From NCBI RefSeq assembly GCF_024498175.1, contig NZ_CP101823.1:1736001-1800000 (forward strand): a DNA stretch of 64,000 nucleotides, written 5' to 3'. Below, piece after piece: positions 1 through 13,240 of this stretch; position 1 is the first letter of the stretch, and every line of letters starts with the position of its first letter. The notes under the pieces are model-generated. The model worked only from the letters and a program-made list of their open reading frames with translations, searched no databases and was not told the origin of the DNA. Both the position numbers and the translations under genes were made by a program. Origin of the DNA: Haloplanus salinarum. Its GTDB lineage: Archaea; Halobacteriota; Halobacteria; Halobacteriales; Haloferacaceae.

Positions 1-3072
<3,072 letters not shown>

Positions 3073-5481
3073 ATGACATCGTTCCAGTCGACGCTCGGCG
3101 AGGAAGGGGGGATCGCCGAGGAGTTGGCCGAGAACCAGCGCGCCATCTCCATCGCCGAGTTCTTCGAGAAGAACAAGCACATGCTCGGGTTCGACTCCGG
3201 GGCCCGAGGGCTGGTGACCGCCGTCAAGGAGGCGGTGGACAACGCCCTCGACGCCACGGAGGAGGCCGGCATCGCCCCCGACATCTACGTCGAGATCACC
3301 GAGGTCGACGACTACTACCGACTCGTCGTCGAGGACAACGGTCCCGGGATCACGAAAGAGCAGATCCCGCGGGTGTTCGGCAAACTACTGTACGGCTCCC
3401 GGTTTCACGCTCGAGAGCAGTCACGCGGCCAGCAGGGAATCGGTATCTCCGCCGCCGTCCTCTACTCACAGCTCACCTCCGGCAAGCCCGCGAAGATCAC
3501 CAGCCGAACCAAGGGGAGCGCCGACGCCCAGTATTTCGAACTCGTCATCGACACCGACGACAACGAGCCCGAGATCCGAAACGAGCGGACCACGTCGTGG
3601 GACCGGCCCCACGGGACCCGGATCGAGTTGGAGATGGAGGCGAACATGCGCGCCCGGTCACAGCTCCACGACTACATCAAGCACACCGCAGTCGTCAACC
3701 CACACGCCCGGGTGGAACTCCGGGAACCGGGCCTCGACGAGCCGCTGAAGTTCGAGCGCGGCACCGACCAGTTGCCCGCCGAGACGGAGGAGATCCGCCC
3801 CCATCCCCACGGCGTCGAACTCGGGACGCTCCTGAAGATGCTCGACGCGACGGAGTCGTACTCGGTCTCGGGCTTCCTCCAGGGCGAGTTCACCCGCGTC
3901 GGCGGCAAGACGTCGACGAAGGTGTGTGATCGCTTCCGGGACCGGCACTTCGGCCGCGAGATGGCGTGGGCGACGCCGAATCCACACGACGAGGCCGATA
4001 TCGAGGACGCCCTGATCGACGCCGTCGCCAACAAGAGCGCCGACGCGACCGACTGGTTCGCCACCCGCGTCGCGGAGACGGTCGGCGACCGGGAGCGGAT
4101 CGCCCACCACGACCTCGTCGAAATCGTGGGGAACCTCGCCGACGCGACCGAGGCGGAGTTCGACGAGACGTTCGGCGAGACGGTCCGGGAGAACGCCGTC
4201 GGCGCGGCCTGGGCCGAGTGTACCCGGACCGATCTCCTGACCGCGACGCTGTACGAGCGGATCGACGACGCGACCAGCACCCGGAAGGACGACGCCGCGA
4301 TCCAGGGGCTGGCCGAACGGCTCGCGGACAAGTTCGCCGGGGCCGACGACCCGCGCCACCGGGCGACCCGCGACGAACTCGCGGCGTACGTCGACCGCTC
4401 GGCCGACCGGGTCGAAGAGGCCACCGGGGCCACCTTCGGCGACACCGCCCGCGAGAACGTCGTCGAGGCCTGCTGGTCGGTGATGTCCACGGTCCCGGAC
4501 GACCTTCCGAAGGTGAAGACCATCGCCGACGACCGGGACACCGCCTCCGAGTTGCTGGAGGCGATGCGCGAGACGGACATCCTCGCGCCCCCGACGGGCT
4601 GTCTCTCGCCGATCACGGCCGAACTCGTCGAGGCCGGCCTGCGCAAGGAGTTCGACGCCGACTTCTACGCGGCGGCGACCCGCGACGCCGAGGTCCACGG
4701 CGGCGACCCATTCATCGTCGAGGCGGGCATCGCCTACGGCGGCGACTTGGAGAGCGACGGCTCGGCCGACGTGATGCGCTTTGCCAACCGCGTGCCCCTC
4801 GTCTACCAGCGCGGGGCGTGTGCCGTCACCGACGTCGTCAAGGGGATCGGCTGGCGGAACTACGGGCTCGATCAGCCGGGGGGTCGCGGCCTCCCCTCCG
4901 GCCCCGCGGTGGTGATGGTCCACGTCGCGTCGACGAACGTCCCCTTCACCAGCGAGTCGAAGGACGCGGTGGCGAACGTCCCGGAGATCGAGGACGAGAT
5001 CGAACTCGCCATCCGCGAGGCCGCACGGGAGCTGAAGTCCTACCTCAACCGCCGGCGGTCACTGGAGAAGCGCCGGCGCAAACAGGAGGTGCTGGGACGC
5101 ATCCTGCCCGAGATGGCGGACAAGCTGGCGTCGGTGACGGGCCGCGATCGGCCGAACATCGACGGCGCGCTCGGCCGCATCATGAACAACGTCCTCGTCG
5201 AGCGGACGGTCGAGGACGGGACGGTCACGCTCGCGGTGCGGAACCACTCCGAGCGCGCCGAGGACCTCGACGTGACGGACATCGTCGACCGGGAGCCGAC
5301 CGCGGTGAGCGACGGGGCGTCGGTGGTCGACCTCGACGACGAGTGGTTCGTACAGTGGTCCCCGTCGGTGTCGGCGGGTGAGACGGCCCGGCTTACCTAC
5401 GAGGTGAGCGACGGCGACGGGGCGACCTTCGACGTGGACGTCGAGGGCGTCGAGAGCGAGAAGCTCACGGTGGACACATGA
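3073..5481 (+). CDS. top6B: DNA topoisomerase VI subunit B
   Basis: ATP-binding subunit of the archaeal A2B2 type IIB topoisomerase, which relaxes and decatenates DNA with Top6A. It has 802 residues, well above the roughly 530 of crenarchaeal Top6B. GHKL motifs: [16 protein letters not shown] (about 47-62), DNGPGIT (about 93) and [16 protein letters not shown] (about 118). An H2TH-like segment reads [17 protein letters not shown]. The transducer has [16 protein letters not shown] followed by a basic helix [15 protein letters not shown]-terminal beta-rich domain follows. The middle of the protein (about residues 330-480) carries an expanded acidic region with two similar helical modules ([16 protein letters not shown] and [16 protein letters not shown]). 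It overlaps top6A by four bases (ATGA), indicating a two-gene operon. Confidence 0.96.
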   Translation: MTSFQSTLGEEGGIAEELAENQRAISIAEFFEKNKHMLGFDSGARGLVTAVKEAVDNALDATEEAGIAPDIYVEITEVDDYYRLVVEDNGPGITKEQIPRVFGKLLYGSRFHAREQSRGQQGIGISAAVLYSQLTSGKPAKITSRTKGSADAQYFELVIDTDDNEPEIRNERTTSWDRPHGTRIELEMEANMRARSQLHDYIKHTAVVNPHARVELREPGLDEPLKFERGTDQLPAETEEIRPHPHGVELGTLLKMLDATESYSVSGFLQGEFTRVGGKTSTKVCDRFRDRHFGREMAWATPNPHDEADIEDALIDAVANKSADATDWFATRVAETVGDRERIAHHDLVEIVGNLADATEAEFDETFGETVRENAVGAAWAECTRTDLLTATLYERIDDATSTRKDDAAIQGLAERLADKFAGADDPRHRATRDELAAYVDRSADRVEEATGATFGDTARENVVEACWSVMSTVPDDLPKVKTIADDRDTASELLEAMRETDILAPPTGCLSPITAELVEAGLRKEFDADFYAAATRDAEVHGGDPFIVEAGIAYGGDLESDGSADVMRFANRVPLVYQRGACAVTDVVKGIGWRNYGLDQPGGRGLPSGPAVVMVHVASTNVPFTSESKDAVANVPEIEDEIELAIREAARELKSYLNRRRSLEKRRRKQEVLGRILPEMADKLASVTGRDRPNIDGALGRIMNNVLVERTVEDGTVTLAVRNHSERAEDLDVTDIVDREPTAVSDGASVVDLDDEWFVQWSPSVSAGETARLTYEVSDGDGATFDVDVEGVESEKLTVDT

Positions 5482-6566
5482 GTTCTCAGGACGAACGCGC
5501 ACGACGGCAGTTGATCGACCTCGCGGCGGAGTTCTACGACCAGTTCGACCGGGAGGAGGTGCCCGAGATGACCCTCCCGACGCGGACCAAGAGCAACATC
5601 GAATACGACGAGGACAGCGGGGTGTGGGTCTACGGCGACCGCACCTCGACGCGCTCGGCCAACTCGGTGCGGGGGGCCCGGAAGCTCCTGAAGGCCACCT
5701 ACACCATCGACTTCCTCGCCCGTCAACTGGAGGAGGGCCGTTCCTCGACACTGCGTGAACTCTACTACCTCTCGGAGTCGTGGGACTCCGACGAGGCCGC
5801 CTTCTCCGATCAGGACGAGTCCAACCAGTTGATCGAGGACCTCGAAATCGTCTCCGACGTCACCCGCGAGGACTTCCACATGCGCCCCGAGGAGTCGGGT
5901 GCGACGCTGATGGGACCGCTGGAGTTGCGCGAGCAGACCCGTCGCGGCGAGCGCGAGATCCACTGTCAGAAGGACGTCGGCGAGGGCGGGTATCAGATCC
6001 CCAACAACCCCGACACCATCGACTTCCTGGATCACGACATCGAGTTCATCCTCTGTGTCGAGACCGGCGGCATGCGCGACCGCCTCGTCGAGAACGGCTT
6101 CGACACCGATCACGACGCCCTGATCGTCCACCTGAAGGGACAGCCGGCGCGGGCGACCCGGCGGATTACCAAGCGGCTCCACGACGAACTGGACTTGCCA
6201 GTGGTGGTCTTCACCGACGGCGACCCCTGGTCGTACCGCATCTACGGCTCCGTCGCCTACGGCTCCATCAAGAGCGCCCACCTCTCGGAGTACCTCGCGA
6301 CGCCCGAGGCGGAGTTCGTCGGCATCCAACCCGAGGACATCGTCGAGTACGACCTGCCGACCGATCCCCTCGCCGACTCCGACGTGAACGCCCTGGAGTC
6401 GGAACTCGACGACCCACGGTTTACCACCGACTACTGGAGGGAACAGATCGAACTGCAACTCGACATCGGGAAGAAGGCCGAACAGCAGGCGCTCGCCTCG
6501 CGCGGGCTCGATTTCGTCACCGACGAGTACCTGCCCGACCGACTGGATCAGATGGGAATCTTATAG
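5478..6566 (+). CDS. top6A: DNA topoisomerase VI subunit A
   Basis: Spo11-like catalytic subunit of topoisomerase VI; it makes the double-strand break through a tyrosine. It has 362 residues, the usual length. The 5Y-CAP domain contains [16 protein letters not shown]; by comparison with Spo11/Top6A the second Tyr (about residue 97) is the nucleophile. The TOPRIM domain shows [13 protein letters not shown] (acidic Glu) and [13 protein letters not shown] (DxD). The start overlaps the top6B stop, so the two are probably translationally coupled and made in equal amounts. Confidence 0.96.
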   Translation: MSSQDERARRQLIDLAAEFYDQFDREEVPEMTLPTRTKSNIEYDEDSGVWVYGDRTSTRSANSVRGARKLLKATYTIDFLARQLEEGRSSTLRELYYLSESWDSDEAAFSDQDESNQLIEDLEIVSDVTREDFHMRPEESGATLMGPLELREQTRRGEREIHCQKDVGEGGYQIPNNPDTIDFLDHDIEFILCVETGGMRDRLVENGFDTDHDALIVHLKGQPARATRRITKRLHDELDLPVVVFTDGDPWSYRIYGSVAYGSIKSAHLSEYLATPEAEFVGIQPEDIVEYDLPTDPLADSDVNALESELDDPRFTTDYWREQIELQLDIGKKAEQQALASRGLDFVTDEYLPDRLDQMGIL

Positions 6567-6607
6567 CTCAAACTACACTTATTCCCCTCGACGGCGTAGC
6601 GGGCGGT

Positions 6608-7090
6608 ATGACGTTCGACACCGATCGTGGCCGCCTCCGTCACCTGCCCGAGACGCCGCTCCGGGCGCTCAAGTGGTCGTTCTGGTGGCTCCGGAAGACG
6701 TTCTTCTCGAAGCCCAAACCGGAGAACCCGGCCGTCGTCGTCGACATGACCGAGGGTGAGGCGGAGGCGTTTCTCGGGGAACGCTTCTTCGAACCGGGAT
6801 GGGAAATGTCCTACCACTACCACAACGAAATCGTAAACGTGCGGCGAGTGCAGTACGTCGGTGATCATCCGTCCGGATTGGAGTGGTGGCAGACACACGT
6901 CCGCGGCTACGCGCACCCGAGCGGACTGGAGCTGACGGCCCACTTCGAACCAGAACCCGCCGAACACCCCGATGCGCATCTCGACGGCGAGTTCGTCGAC
7001 GTATCGCGGGGGAACGCGACGCTGGTGGAACTGCTGGAGGCGGACGGAATCGAGTTCGAGCGGATCGGGTCGTGGACGACGGAGACCTGA
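6608..7090 (+). CDS. conserved hypothetical protein
   Basis: A 160-residue protein that I do not recognise. It begins MTFDTDRGRLRHLPETPL, has a basic and aromatic N-terminal stretch (ALKWSFWWLRKTFFSK) that could lie along a membrane, then a soluble acidic domain rich in Tyr, His and Trp (MSYHYHNEIVNVRRVQY, LEWWQTHVRGY). It has no clear transmembrane helix or signal peptide. The ATG is 41 bases after top6A and the gene may have its own promoter (CTTATT at 6586-6591). Its stop is immediately followed by the stop of the convergent MBL-fold gene. Confidence 0.7.
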   Translation: MTFDTDRGRLRHLPETPLRALKWSFWWLRKTFFSKPKPENPAVVVDMTEGEAEAFLGERFFEPGWEMSYHYHNEIVNVRRVQYVGDHPSGLEWWQTHVRGYAHPSGLELTAHFEPEPAEHPDAHLDGEFVDVSRGNATLVELLEADGIEFERIGSWTTET

Positions 7091-7855
7091 TCACGTCCAC
7101 CCTTCGTCGAGAACGACCGGCACGCCGCGACTGGCAACGTCGGCCGCGAACGCCTTGGAGTCGGCGGCCAGAAACGCCTGCGTGTCGTAGTGGATCGGAC
7201 AGACGAGGTCGGGGTCCAGATCCGCCGCGAGCGACGCCGCCTCGTGGCGATCCATGCACACGGATCCCGAGATGTTGGCCAGCAGGAGGGAGACGTCGAG
7301 AGCCGAGTGGTGGGGTAACACGTCGGAGTCGCCGGGCCAGAAGACCGGGACGCCGCCGAGTTCGAACTCGTAACCGACGCCGAACCCCTCCGGGTGGACG
7401 ACGGAACCGTCCGGCCTCGTGTGCGACCCCTCGGGGTCGTTGTACGCCGGGAGGCTCCGCACGGGGACGCCCGCCGCCTCGACCCGCTCGCGCTCCCCGA
7501 TCCGGATCAGATCGTACCCCTCCCGTTCCGCGAGCGCTTCGGGTGATGGCGGCCGACCCGCGCGCTCGGCGTCGACGCCCTCGTAGACGACGAGCGTGGC
7601 GTCCGGGGCGGCGACGCGGCGGATCCCGTCGGGGTCGTAGTGGTGGTCGTGGGTGACGACCACGACGTCGCCGTCGCGGGCGTCGTAGGCGGGGCCGGCA
7701 GGGTGCCGGGTGTCCACGCCCTCCGGCGGCTCCCAGTTACCGGTCAACACGCCGTAGCGACCGGGATCGGTGTAGACGGCCGTCTCGCCGTCGTCGACGC
7801 GGGCGGTCGCGTAGCCGAGCCAGCGGATCGAGCAGCCGTCGTGACGGATGGTCAT
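7091..7855 (-). CDS. MBL-fold metal-dependent hydrolase (UlaG-like)
   Basis: A 254-residue protein of the metallo-beta-lactamase fold. It starts MTIRHDGCSIRWLGYATARV, typical of the UlaG/YycJ-like branch. The metal motif is VVVTHDHHYDPDGIRR (H-x-H-x-D-x/H region), followed by a YNDPEGSHTRPDG segment. Further metal positions are likely in FWPGDSDVLPHH and LVCPIHYDT. The substrate is unknown; members include lactonases and phosphodiesterases. Its stop abuts that of the preceding plus-strand gene without overlap. Confidence 0.85.
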   Translation of the reverse strand: MTIRHDGCSIRWLGYATARVDDGETAVYTDPGRYGVLTGNWEPPEGVDTRHPAGPAYDARDGDVVVVTHDHHYDPDGIRRVAAPDATLVVYEGVDAERAGRPPSPEALAEREGYDLIRIGERERVEAAGVPVRSLPAYNDPEGSHTRPDGSVVHPEGFGVGYEFELGGVPVFWPGDSDVLPHHSALDVSLLLANISGSVCMDRHEAASLAADLDPDLVCPIHYDTQAFLAADSKAFAADVASRGVPVVLDEGWT

Positions 7856-7940
7856 GATCGAGTCGGGGTTCGCCCGCCGAAAACAAAAAGCCGCGCCGGC
7901 CGACGAACACGGGAGGTCACGGACGGGCGATCGATTCGAC

Positions 7941-9551
7941 CTAGCTGTCGTCGGTCTGGTCGTCGTCCACTGCCGCGTTGTTCATGCCGCTGCCGTCGTT
8001 GTGGCGGCACTGCTCGGTGTAGAAGCCGAGGTCGAACTCGGCCTGGTCGGACTGGATCTCGTTGCCGTGGTCGACCGGGACCCACCACGCGAAGGCGGCG
8101 CTGAACTCGGTCTCGCCGCGGAAACAGGCGGTGGGGAAGGAGCCGACCAGCGATCCGCCGACCGCGGGATTGCGGTAGTAGACGTCGAGCGTGTCGCCAC
8201 CGCCGAGGGTCCCGCGACCGGCGGCCATCGAGAGAACGACGGCGTCGTCGCCGTAGACGTCACTGAGGTCGGTCCCGTCGGCGTTGCCAACGGTGTTGAC
8301 TCCACCGTCCGTGAGCTCGAACCAGTTGAAGTTCGGATTGTCCTCGGGATCGGGGTTCCCGGCGATCTCCCGGTGGACGTTCCGGGTGGCCCAGCCGTCC
8401 GCGCCGCCGCTGTCGTCGGTGTTCGACGTGTGGTAGACGACGTGTCGGGTCCCGTCGGCCTCCTCGATGAGGAGGTACAGCTCGTCCGGCGCCGACGTAC
8501 CGTTGTTCGCGCCTTCGTAGTACTGGTAGGTTAGCGTCGTCGTCGGATTCGTGGGATCGTCCGTCAGATCGCCGAGTGTCGGTTCGGGGAGCGACACGCC
8601 AGTCGTCACGTAGTCGTTCGTCGCCTCGCCGCCGGAGGTGGCGTGGGCGACCTTTCCGCTGTCGACGGGGTCGTCGACGAGTTCCACGTCGGCGTCGTAG
8701 TTGCCGTCGCCGCCGGTGTCGAAGCGCGTGATTCCCGCACGGGTGAAGTCGGTCGGTGAGGAGTCCGCGATGCTCGTGTTCGCGCCGTCGATCCGGACGC
8801 CGTTCCCGCTGTCGAGTGCGTCGAGGACGTTCCGGAGGCTGTCGACCAGCAGCGGACTCTCGCCGCCGTCCTGGTAGTTGTCGCCGTCGTCGAGCCACAC
8901 GGCCGCCTGGACGACGTCCAGCAGTTCCACGTCGGCCGGATCGGTGGAGTCCGCGTCGCCGTCCTCCTGTGGATCGTCGGCCTCCGGCTCCGTGATACCG
9001 TTCTCGGCGGCGGTGACGCCGCCCGGGTTGTTGATCCAGACGTAGCCGGGGTTCGTACAGAGTTCGAGGTCGAAGGTGACCTCGCCGAAGTCACCCGGCT
9101 TCACGTCCTGCAGGTCGACGATCGCGCTCTCGCCGTCGGCCTGGGTGAGGGCGCCGACGCCCTCGTCGGCACAGCCGTCGTTCGTGACCTCGTTCTGTAG
9201 GGTGTTGTCGAGGAACTGATCGGGGTTGTCGACCTCGATCAGCCACGCGTCGTTCGCGGGCAACCCGGTGTAGCCGGGCGTGAGTTCCGAGGCGGTGCCG
9301 GTCTCGCCGGCCTCGCCCTCGTACATGTTGACCGCGACATCGTCGCCCTCGTCCTCGCTCCAGTCCGAGTAGTGGGTCGAATAGCCCACACCCAGATCCA
9401 GCGTCCCCGCGGTCAGTTGGTTGTTCTCGAAGGTCTCCTGATCACTGAAGTACGCGCTCGTCCCGAGTCCCGCACCCGCCGAGGCGACGCCGATGGTACC
9501 GAGTGCGGCGAGTGCCTTCCGACGGGAGAGGTCGAATCGTTGGTCGCTCAT
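7941..9551 (-). CDS. exported SipW/TasA (camelysin)-type surface protein
   Basis: A 536-residue acidic extracellular protein. The start at 9551 gives MSDQRFDLSRRKALAALG, a twin-arginine-like motif followed by a hydrophobic run and GTSAYFSDQETFENNQLTAG, the typical SipW-dependent signal-peptide region of TasA/camelysin-like proteins. The family core appears at both ends: residues to about 240 (PGDFGEVTFDLELCTNPGYV, AAVWLDDGDN) and the C-terminus (FAWWVPVDHGNEIQ, FDLGFYTEQCRHN). Between them, about residues 250-430, lies an extra beta-rich acidic segment not expected in the short family members. A longer start (about ten residues upstream) is open but would place residues before the signal motif. 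It may form surface fibres or a matrix, by analogy with bacterial TasA. Confidence 0.8.
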   Translation of the reverse strand: MSDQRFDLSRRKALAALGTIGVASAGAGLGTSAYFSDQETFENNQLTAGTLDLGVGYSTHYSDWSEDEGDDVAVNMYEGEAGETGTASELTPGYTGLPANDAWLIEVDNPDQFLDNTLQNEVTNDGCADEGVGALTQADGESAIVDLQDVKPGDFGEVTFDLELCTNPGYVWINNPGGVTAAENGITEPEADDPQEDGDADSTDPADVELLDVVQAAVWLDDGDNYQDGGESPLLVDSLRNVLDALDSGNGVRIDGANTSIADSSPTDFTRAGITRFDTGGDGNYDADVELVDDPVDSGKVAHATSGGEATNDYVTTGVSLPEPTLGDLTDDPTNPTTTLTYQYYEGANNGTSAPDELYLLIEEADGTRHVVYHTSNTDDSGGADGWATRNVHREIAGNPDPEDNPNFNWFELTDGGVNTVGNADGTDLSDVYGDDAVVLSMAAGRGTLGGGDTLDVYYRNPAVGGSLVGSFPTACFRGETEFSAAFAWWVPVDHGNEIQSDQAEFDLGFYTEQCRHNDGSGMNNAAVDDDQTDDS

Positions 9552-9899
9552 TGTTGTCTTCCCCCTCGCGGGGAGGCCCACCGACGGAGTCGAACCGTCG
9601 TGCGGCGGCGACGCCGTACGCCCTGTGGGTCGGACCGCTCCGCCATCCGGATCGACCCATGGATGACACCCCGTTAGCTATTGAGCGGTTAGCGGAATCA
9701 AGCGAGGAGTTAATGCAACTAAGCGGGGGTTAATCGAGGTATTGCGGTGCCTGAGCGGTGATTCTTATATCATTGGCGCATTACTTCGCGACGAGAGCGA
9801 CGGCTCACGGGTGTCGAAAGAACGTTCCGAGACACGCTGATCAAAACGGTGTCGCTGTGAACGACAACCGGTCCGCTGTGACGTTGCGGGACCGGGAGA
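9552..9899. other. intergenic region with tRNA-like remnant
   Basis: This region, about 350 bases, has no convincing gene. Bases 9572-9660 on the minus strand resemble a decayed class II tRNA. There is a T-arm (GACGG stem with loop TTCGACT) and a D-arm-like CGGAGCGGTCCG, but no matching acceptor stem and no usable anticodon arm. From 9670 to 9740 there is an AT-richer patch with repeated short motifs (GCGGTTAGCGG, TTAATG, AACTAAGCGG, GGTTAATCG), which may be promoter or operator sequence for the exported-protein gene. CTTATATCA at 9770-9778 is TATA-like. Confidence 0.4.
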
Positions 9900-11561
9900 T
9901 CAGTCGTCCGCCAGCCGCTCGATCCGCGACAGTGAATCGGCGTCCGCGGGCGTCTTGTCCTCGCGGACGGCAACGAACCGCGGGAACCGGAGCGCGTAGC
10001 CCGAGCCGTACGTGGGCGACTCCTGAATCGCCTCGTAGCCGACTTCGAAGACCACGGTTGGGTCGATGTCGACCTCGGTTCCGTCCTGCCGCTGGATCAG
10101 CGGCTCCAGCCGGTCGCTCAGGGCGGCCAGTCGCTCGTCGGAGATACCCGTCGCCACCTTGCCGATGGTGACGAAGTCGTCGCCGTCGGTGGATGCGTCC
10201 CGTGCCGACAGGAGGAAGGTGCCGAGGTGGTTCGCCCGCCGCCCCTCGCCCCACTCGGCGCCCGTGACGACCAGATCGAGCGTCTCGACTTCGGGCTTTC
10301 GCTTCAGCCAGTTCTGCCCACGCTTGCCCGGCGTGTACGCCGAGTCGGGGTTCTTCAGCATGATGCCCTCGTGGTCCGCCGCCAGCGCCTCGGCCTCCCG
10401 GTCCGCGACGGCGTCGGGGTCGTCCGTGATCGTGAGCGGCGAGCGGCCGGACGGCAGCGTCGATTCGAGGTGGTCGCGACGGTCGCGGAGGGGGACGTCG
10501 AGCAGGTCCGTCCCGTCCGCGTGGAGGCAGTCGAACGCGCGGAGTTCGACGGCCACCTCCTCGCGCATCCGGGCCACGTCGTGTTTGCGCCGGAAGCGAC
10601 GGAGCACCGCCTGGAAGGGGAGGGGATTGCCGTCGTCGTCGACGGCGAGCGCCTCGCCGTCGAGGATGACCGGCACGTCGACCGCGCCCTCGACGAACTC
10701 CACGAGTTCGGGGAGCGCGTCGGTCACGTCCGCCATGTTCCGGGAGTAGACGGCCGTCTCCCCGTCGGGGTCGTGGTGGACCTGCACCCGCGCGCCGTCG
10801 AACTTCGTCTCGACGGCGACGGTCCCCCACGCGTCGAGGGCGTCGGCCACGGTGCCGGTCTGGGCCAGCATCGCCCGCACCGGCCGGCCGACGGTCAGCG
10901 TCACGTCCGCCAGCCCCGCCACCCCCTCGTCGCGGGCGCGAACCGCCACCGCACCGTAGTCGTTGGTCACCTGGAGCGCGCGCTCGACGGCGTCGACGGG
11001 GACGTCGAACGCCTCGGCGATGGCGTCCCGAACCGTCCCCTCGCCGACGCCGATCCGCATCTCCGAGAGGACGAGGCGGGCGAGGTACCGGGCCGCGAGC
11101 GGGTCGGCGCGGTTGAACAGGCCGAACAGGGTGTCGACCTTGCGGTCCTGGCTCCCCGACCCGTCGGCGTTCGCCAGCGCCCGCAGGCGGTCGTCGACGT
11201 CGGCGACGGTGAGGGGGTCGGGGTCGGCGGCGGCGAACGCGGCGAGGCCCCGCTGTCCGCCCGTATCGAGCGACTCGGCGACGGCCCCGATGTCGCCGGT
11301 CTCGGCCAGTCGGTCGGCCACGTCGTCCGCGGTGACGTTCGTCCCGGCGGCGCGCGCGAGCGCCTCGTGACAGAGGCTCGGCCCCACGTCGAGGGTCGTG
11401 GTGTCCCAGGCGGGCACGACCCGTCCGAGCAGGAGCCGGACGACGACGGACAGGTCGTCACCGGCGTCGGCCAGCAACCCCGCGGCCAGCGACGTGATCT
11501 CCAGATCGGCCGTCTCGGCCTCGACGTCGGCGACCCGGTCGGCGAAGTCGGCGAAATCCAT
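9900..11561 (-). CDS. ligA: ATP-dependent DNA ligase
   Basis: Seals nicks in DNA during replication and repair, using ATP. It has 553 residues, usual for archaeal LIG1-type ligases. N-terminal DNA-binding domain: about residues 1-230. Adenylation domain: motif I VETKFDGARVQVH (AMP-accepting Lys about residue 251), SRNMADVT (motif Ia/II area), VILDGEALAVD (motif III), EGIMLKNPDSAYTPGKRG (motif IV), and NWLKRKPE (motif V). A C-terminal OB-fold ends in VFEVGYEAIQESPTYGSGYALRFPRF (motif VI region). ATG 11561 was chosen because it follows a TATA-like GCTTAAG (11586-11592) by about 28 bases; the open frame extends further upstream. It is divergent from the GCS2-family gene. Confidence 0.96.
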   Translation of the reverse strand: MDFADFADRVADVEAETADLEITSLAAGLLADAGDDLSVVVRLLLGRVVPAWDTTTLDVGPSLCHEALARAAGTNVTADDVADRLAETGDIGAVAESLDTGGQRGLAAFAAADPDPLTVADVDDRLRALANADGSGSQDRKVDTLFGLFNRADPLAARYLARLVLSEMRIGVGEGTVRDAIAEAFDVPVDAVERALQVTNDYGAVAVRARDEGVAGLADVTLTVGRPVRAMLAQTGTVADALDAWGTVAVETKFDGARVQVHHDPDGETAVYSRNMADVTDALPELVEFVEGAVDVPVILDGEALAVDDDGNPLPFQAVLRRFRRKHDVARMREEVAVELRAFDCLHADGTDLLDVPLRDRRDHLESTLPSGRSPLTITDDPDAVADREAEALAADHEGIMLKNPDSAYTPGKRGQNWLKRKPEVETLDLVVTGAEWGEGRRANHLGTFLLSARDASTDGDDFVTIGKVATGISDERLAALSDRLEPLIQRQDGTEVDIDPTVVFEVGYEAIQESPTYGSGYALRFPRFVAVREDKTPADADSLSRIERLADD

Positions 11562-11654
11562 CGGATCGGGCTCCGTTCGGGGAGCGCTTAAGCGCGGCGG
11601 GTTCCGGTGTTCGGAGTCACGGGATTCAAGACGATGTATCGTGCAGGGGTGGGT

Positions 11655-13214
11655 ATGAACCGTGACCTGGTGGCCCGGGTTCGGGACGTCCTCGACGTGG
11701 ACGTCTCGGAGTTCCGCGCCCAGGCACAGGCGGACGCGGAGGTGGTGAAGGCCGAACTCAAGGACGGAACCTTCGACAACCACCGGTCCATCGTCGGACT
11801 GGAGTACGAGTTCTACGCCGTCGCCGACGGCCGGTGGCGGCGGAACGGCGACGACGACGACGCGGGCTCGGAACTCGTCCGCGTGCCGCGGCGACTCCTC
11901 GAACTCATCCGCTTCGAGAAGGAACTCGGGTTGCACAACGCGGAGATGACGACCAGCCCACAGCCGTTGAACGCCGAGGGCCTCCGGGCGCAGGCGGCGG
12001 GCGTCCGTTCACACCTCTCCTCGGCGCTCCAGACCACACGCATCGAGGGGATGCGCCTCGTCAGCGACGGCATCTGGACGATCCCGCCGTCGGGGGAAAC
12101 CGCCCGTCGGTATCTGACCGACAGCATCTCCGACGAGGGGGTCCGCGTCGCCACCAACATGACCGACGCGGTGCGGTACCACGCGATGGCCAACGGCCGG
12201 AACGCGCCGACCCCCTTCGTCGTCGAGGCGCCACACGTCAGTCTGGAGGCCGACACGGTGATGCCCGAGAGCCTCATCACCTCCATCCAGCCACACTACC
12301 AGGTGCCCCACGCCTCCGACCTGCCGACCTACCACAACTACGCCCTGCGTGTCGCCGGGCCGTTGCTGGCCCTCGGCGTCAACTCCCCGTTCTTCCCGCC
12401 GGACCTCTACGACGAGGGCGTCGACCCGGCGGCGGTCGTCGAGGACGCCCGCGCGGAGAACCGCATCCACGTCTTCGAGTCGGTCCTCAACACCGAGGGC
12501 GCCGAGAAGGTGCGTTTCCCGCGTGACCTCGACACCGTCGAGGAGGCGGTCGACCGCGTCGCCAACGATCCGACCGTCGTCCCCATGCCCGTCGACCGGG
12601 GCGACCGCTTCGACGACAAGTTCGCCACGCTCCGGCGCAAGCACGGCACGTTCTGGCGGTGGGTGCGCCCCGTCTTCGACGGCGCCGACCGCTCCTCGGC
12701 CAACGCCCGGATCGAGTTCCGGCCCATCGCCGCCCAGCCGACCGTCCGCGACTCCATCGCCTTCCTGGCGACCTTCGCCGGCCTGATGGAGAGTCTCCCC
12801 CGCCACGAACACCCCGTGATCGGCCAAGACTGGGGCGTCGCCCGGGAGAACTTCTACGCCGCGGCCCGTCACGGCACCGCCGGCGAGCAACGCTGGATCA
12901 CCAACGACGGCCAGGAGACGACCGACCCCGAAACCATCTACGACGACCTCTTCTCCCACGCCGTCGAGGGACTCCGGGCTGCGGGCTGTGCGACCGACGA
13001 GGCCGAATCGTACGTCGAGCCCCTGCGGGCGCGCGTCGAGGCGGGCGTCACGCCGGCGTCGTGGAAACGTGACCAGGTGCGACGGCGGGTCGCGGACGGC
13101 GCGTCGCTGGCGACGGCCATCCCCGCGATGCAGCGTGCCTACGTGGACAATCAGACGGAGACGTTGCTCGACGGGTCGTTCGCCGATTGGTTGGACGACG
13201 GAGACGGAACGTAG
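11655..13214 (+). CDS. GCS2-type glutamate-cysteine ligase family protein
   Basis: A 519-residue protein probably of the GCS2 (gamma-glutamylcysteine synthetase) superfamily, to judge from SIVGLEYEFYAV near residue 50 (the nucleotide/metal motif E-x-E-F), a histidine-containing segment HNAEMTTSPQPL, and NARIEFRPIAAQPT late in the protein. Haloarchaea make gamma-glutamylcysteine as their main thiol, but they can carry several paralogues, and I cannot say whether this one is the true GshA or a ligase of other specificity. Start 11655 (MNRDLVARV) is preferred; an in-frame ATG exists 21 bases upstream. It is convergent with psmB. Confidence 0.65.
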   Translation: MNRDLVARVRDVLDVDVSEFRAQAQADAEVVKAELKDGTFDNHRSIVGLEYEFYAVADGRWRRNGDDDDAGSELVRVPRRLLELIRFEKELGLHNAEMTTSPQPLNAEGLRAQAAGVRSHLSSALQTTRIEGMRLVSDGIWTIPPSGETARRYLTDSISDEGVRVATNMTDAVRYHAMANGRNAPTPFVVEAPHVSLEADTVMPESLITSIQPHYQVPHASDLPTYHNYALRVAGPLLALGVNSPFFPPDLYDEGVDPAAVVEDARAENRIHVFESVLNTEGAEKVRFPRDLDTVEEAVDRVANDPTVVPMPVDRGDRFDDKFATLRRKHGTFWRWVRPVFDGADRSSANARIEFRPIAAQPTVRDSIAFLATFAGLMESLPRHEHPVIGQDWGVARENFYAAARHGTAGEQRWITNDGQETTDPETIYDDLFSHAVEGLRAAGCATDEAESYVEPLRARVEAGVTPASWKRDQVRRRVADGASLATAIPAMQRAYVDNQTETLLDGSFADWLDDGDGT

Positions 13215-13240
13215 CCGTCGGACGGCTGAGAAGCGACGGC

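Noticed and set aside
3966-5381. Internal ORFs in top6B read as a second gene
   Set aside because: Arg-rich out-of-frame shadows of Top6B.
9572-9660. Functional tRNA at this site
   Set aside because: The T-arm is good but the acceptor and anticodon stems do not form, so only a remnant is proposed.
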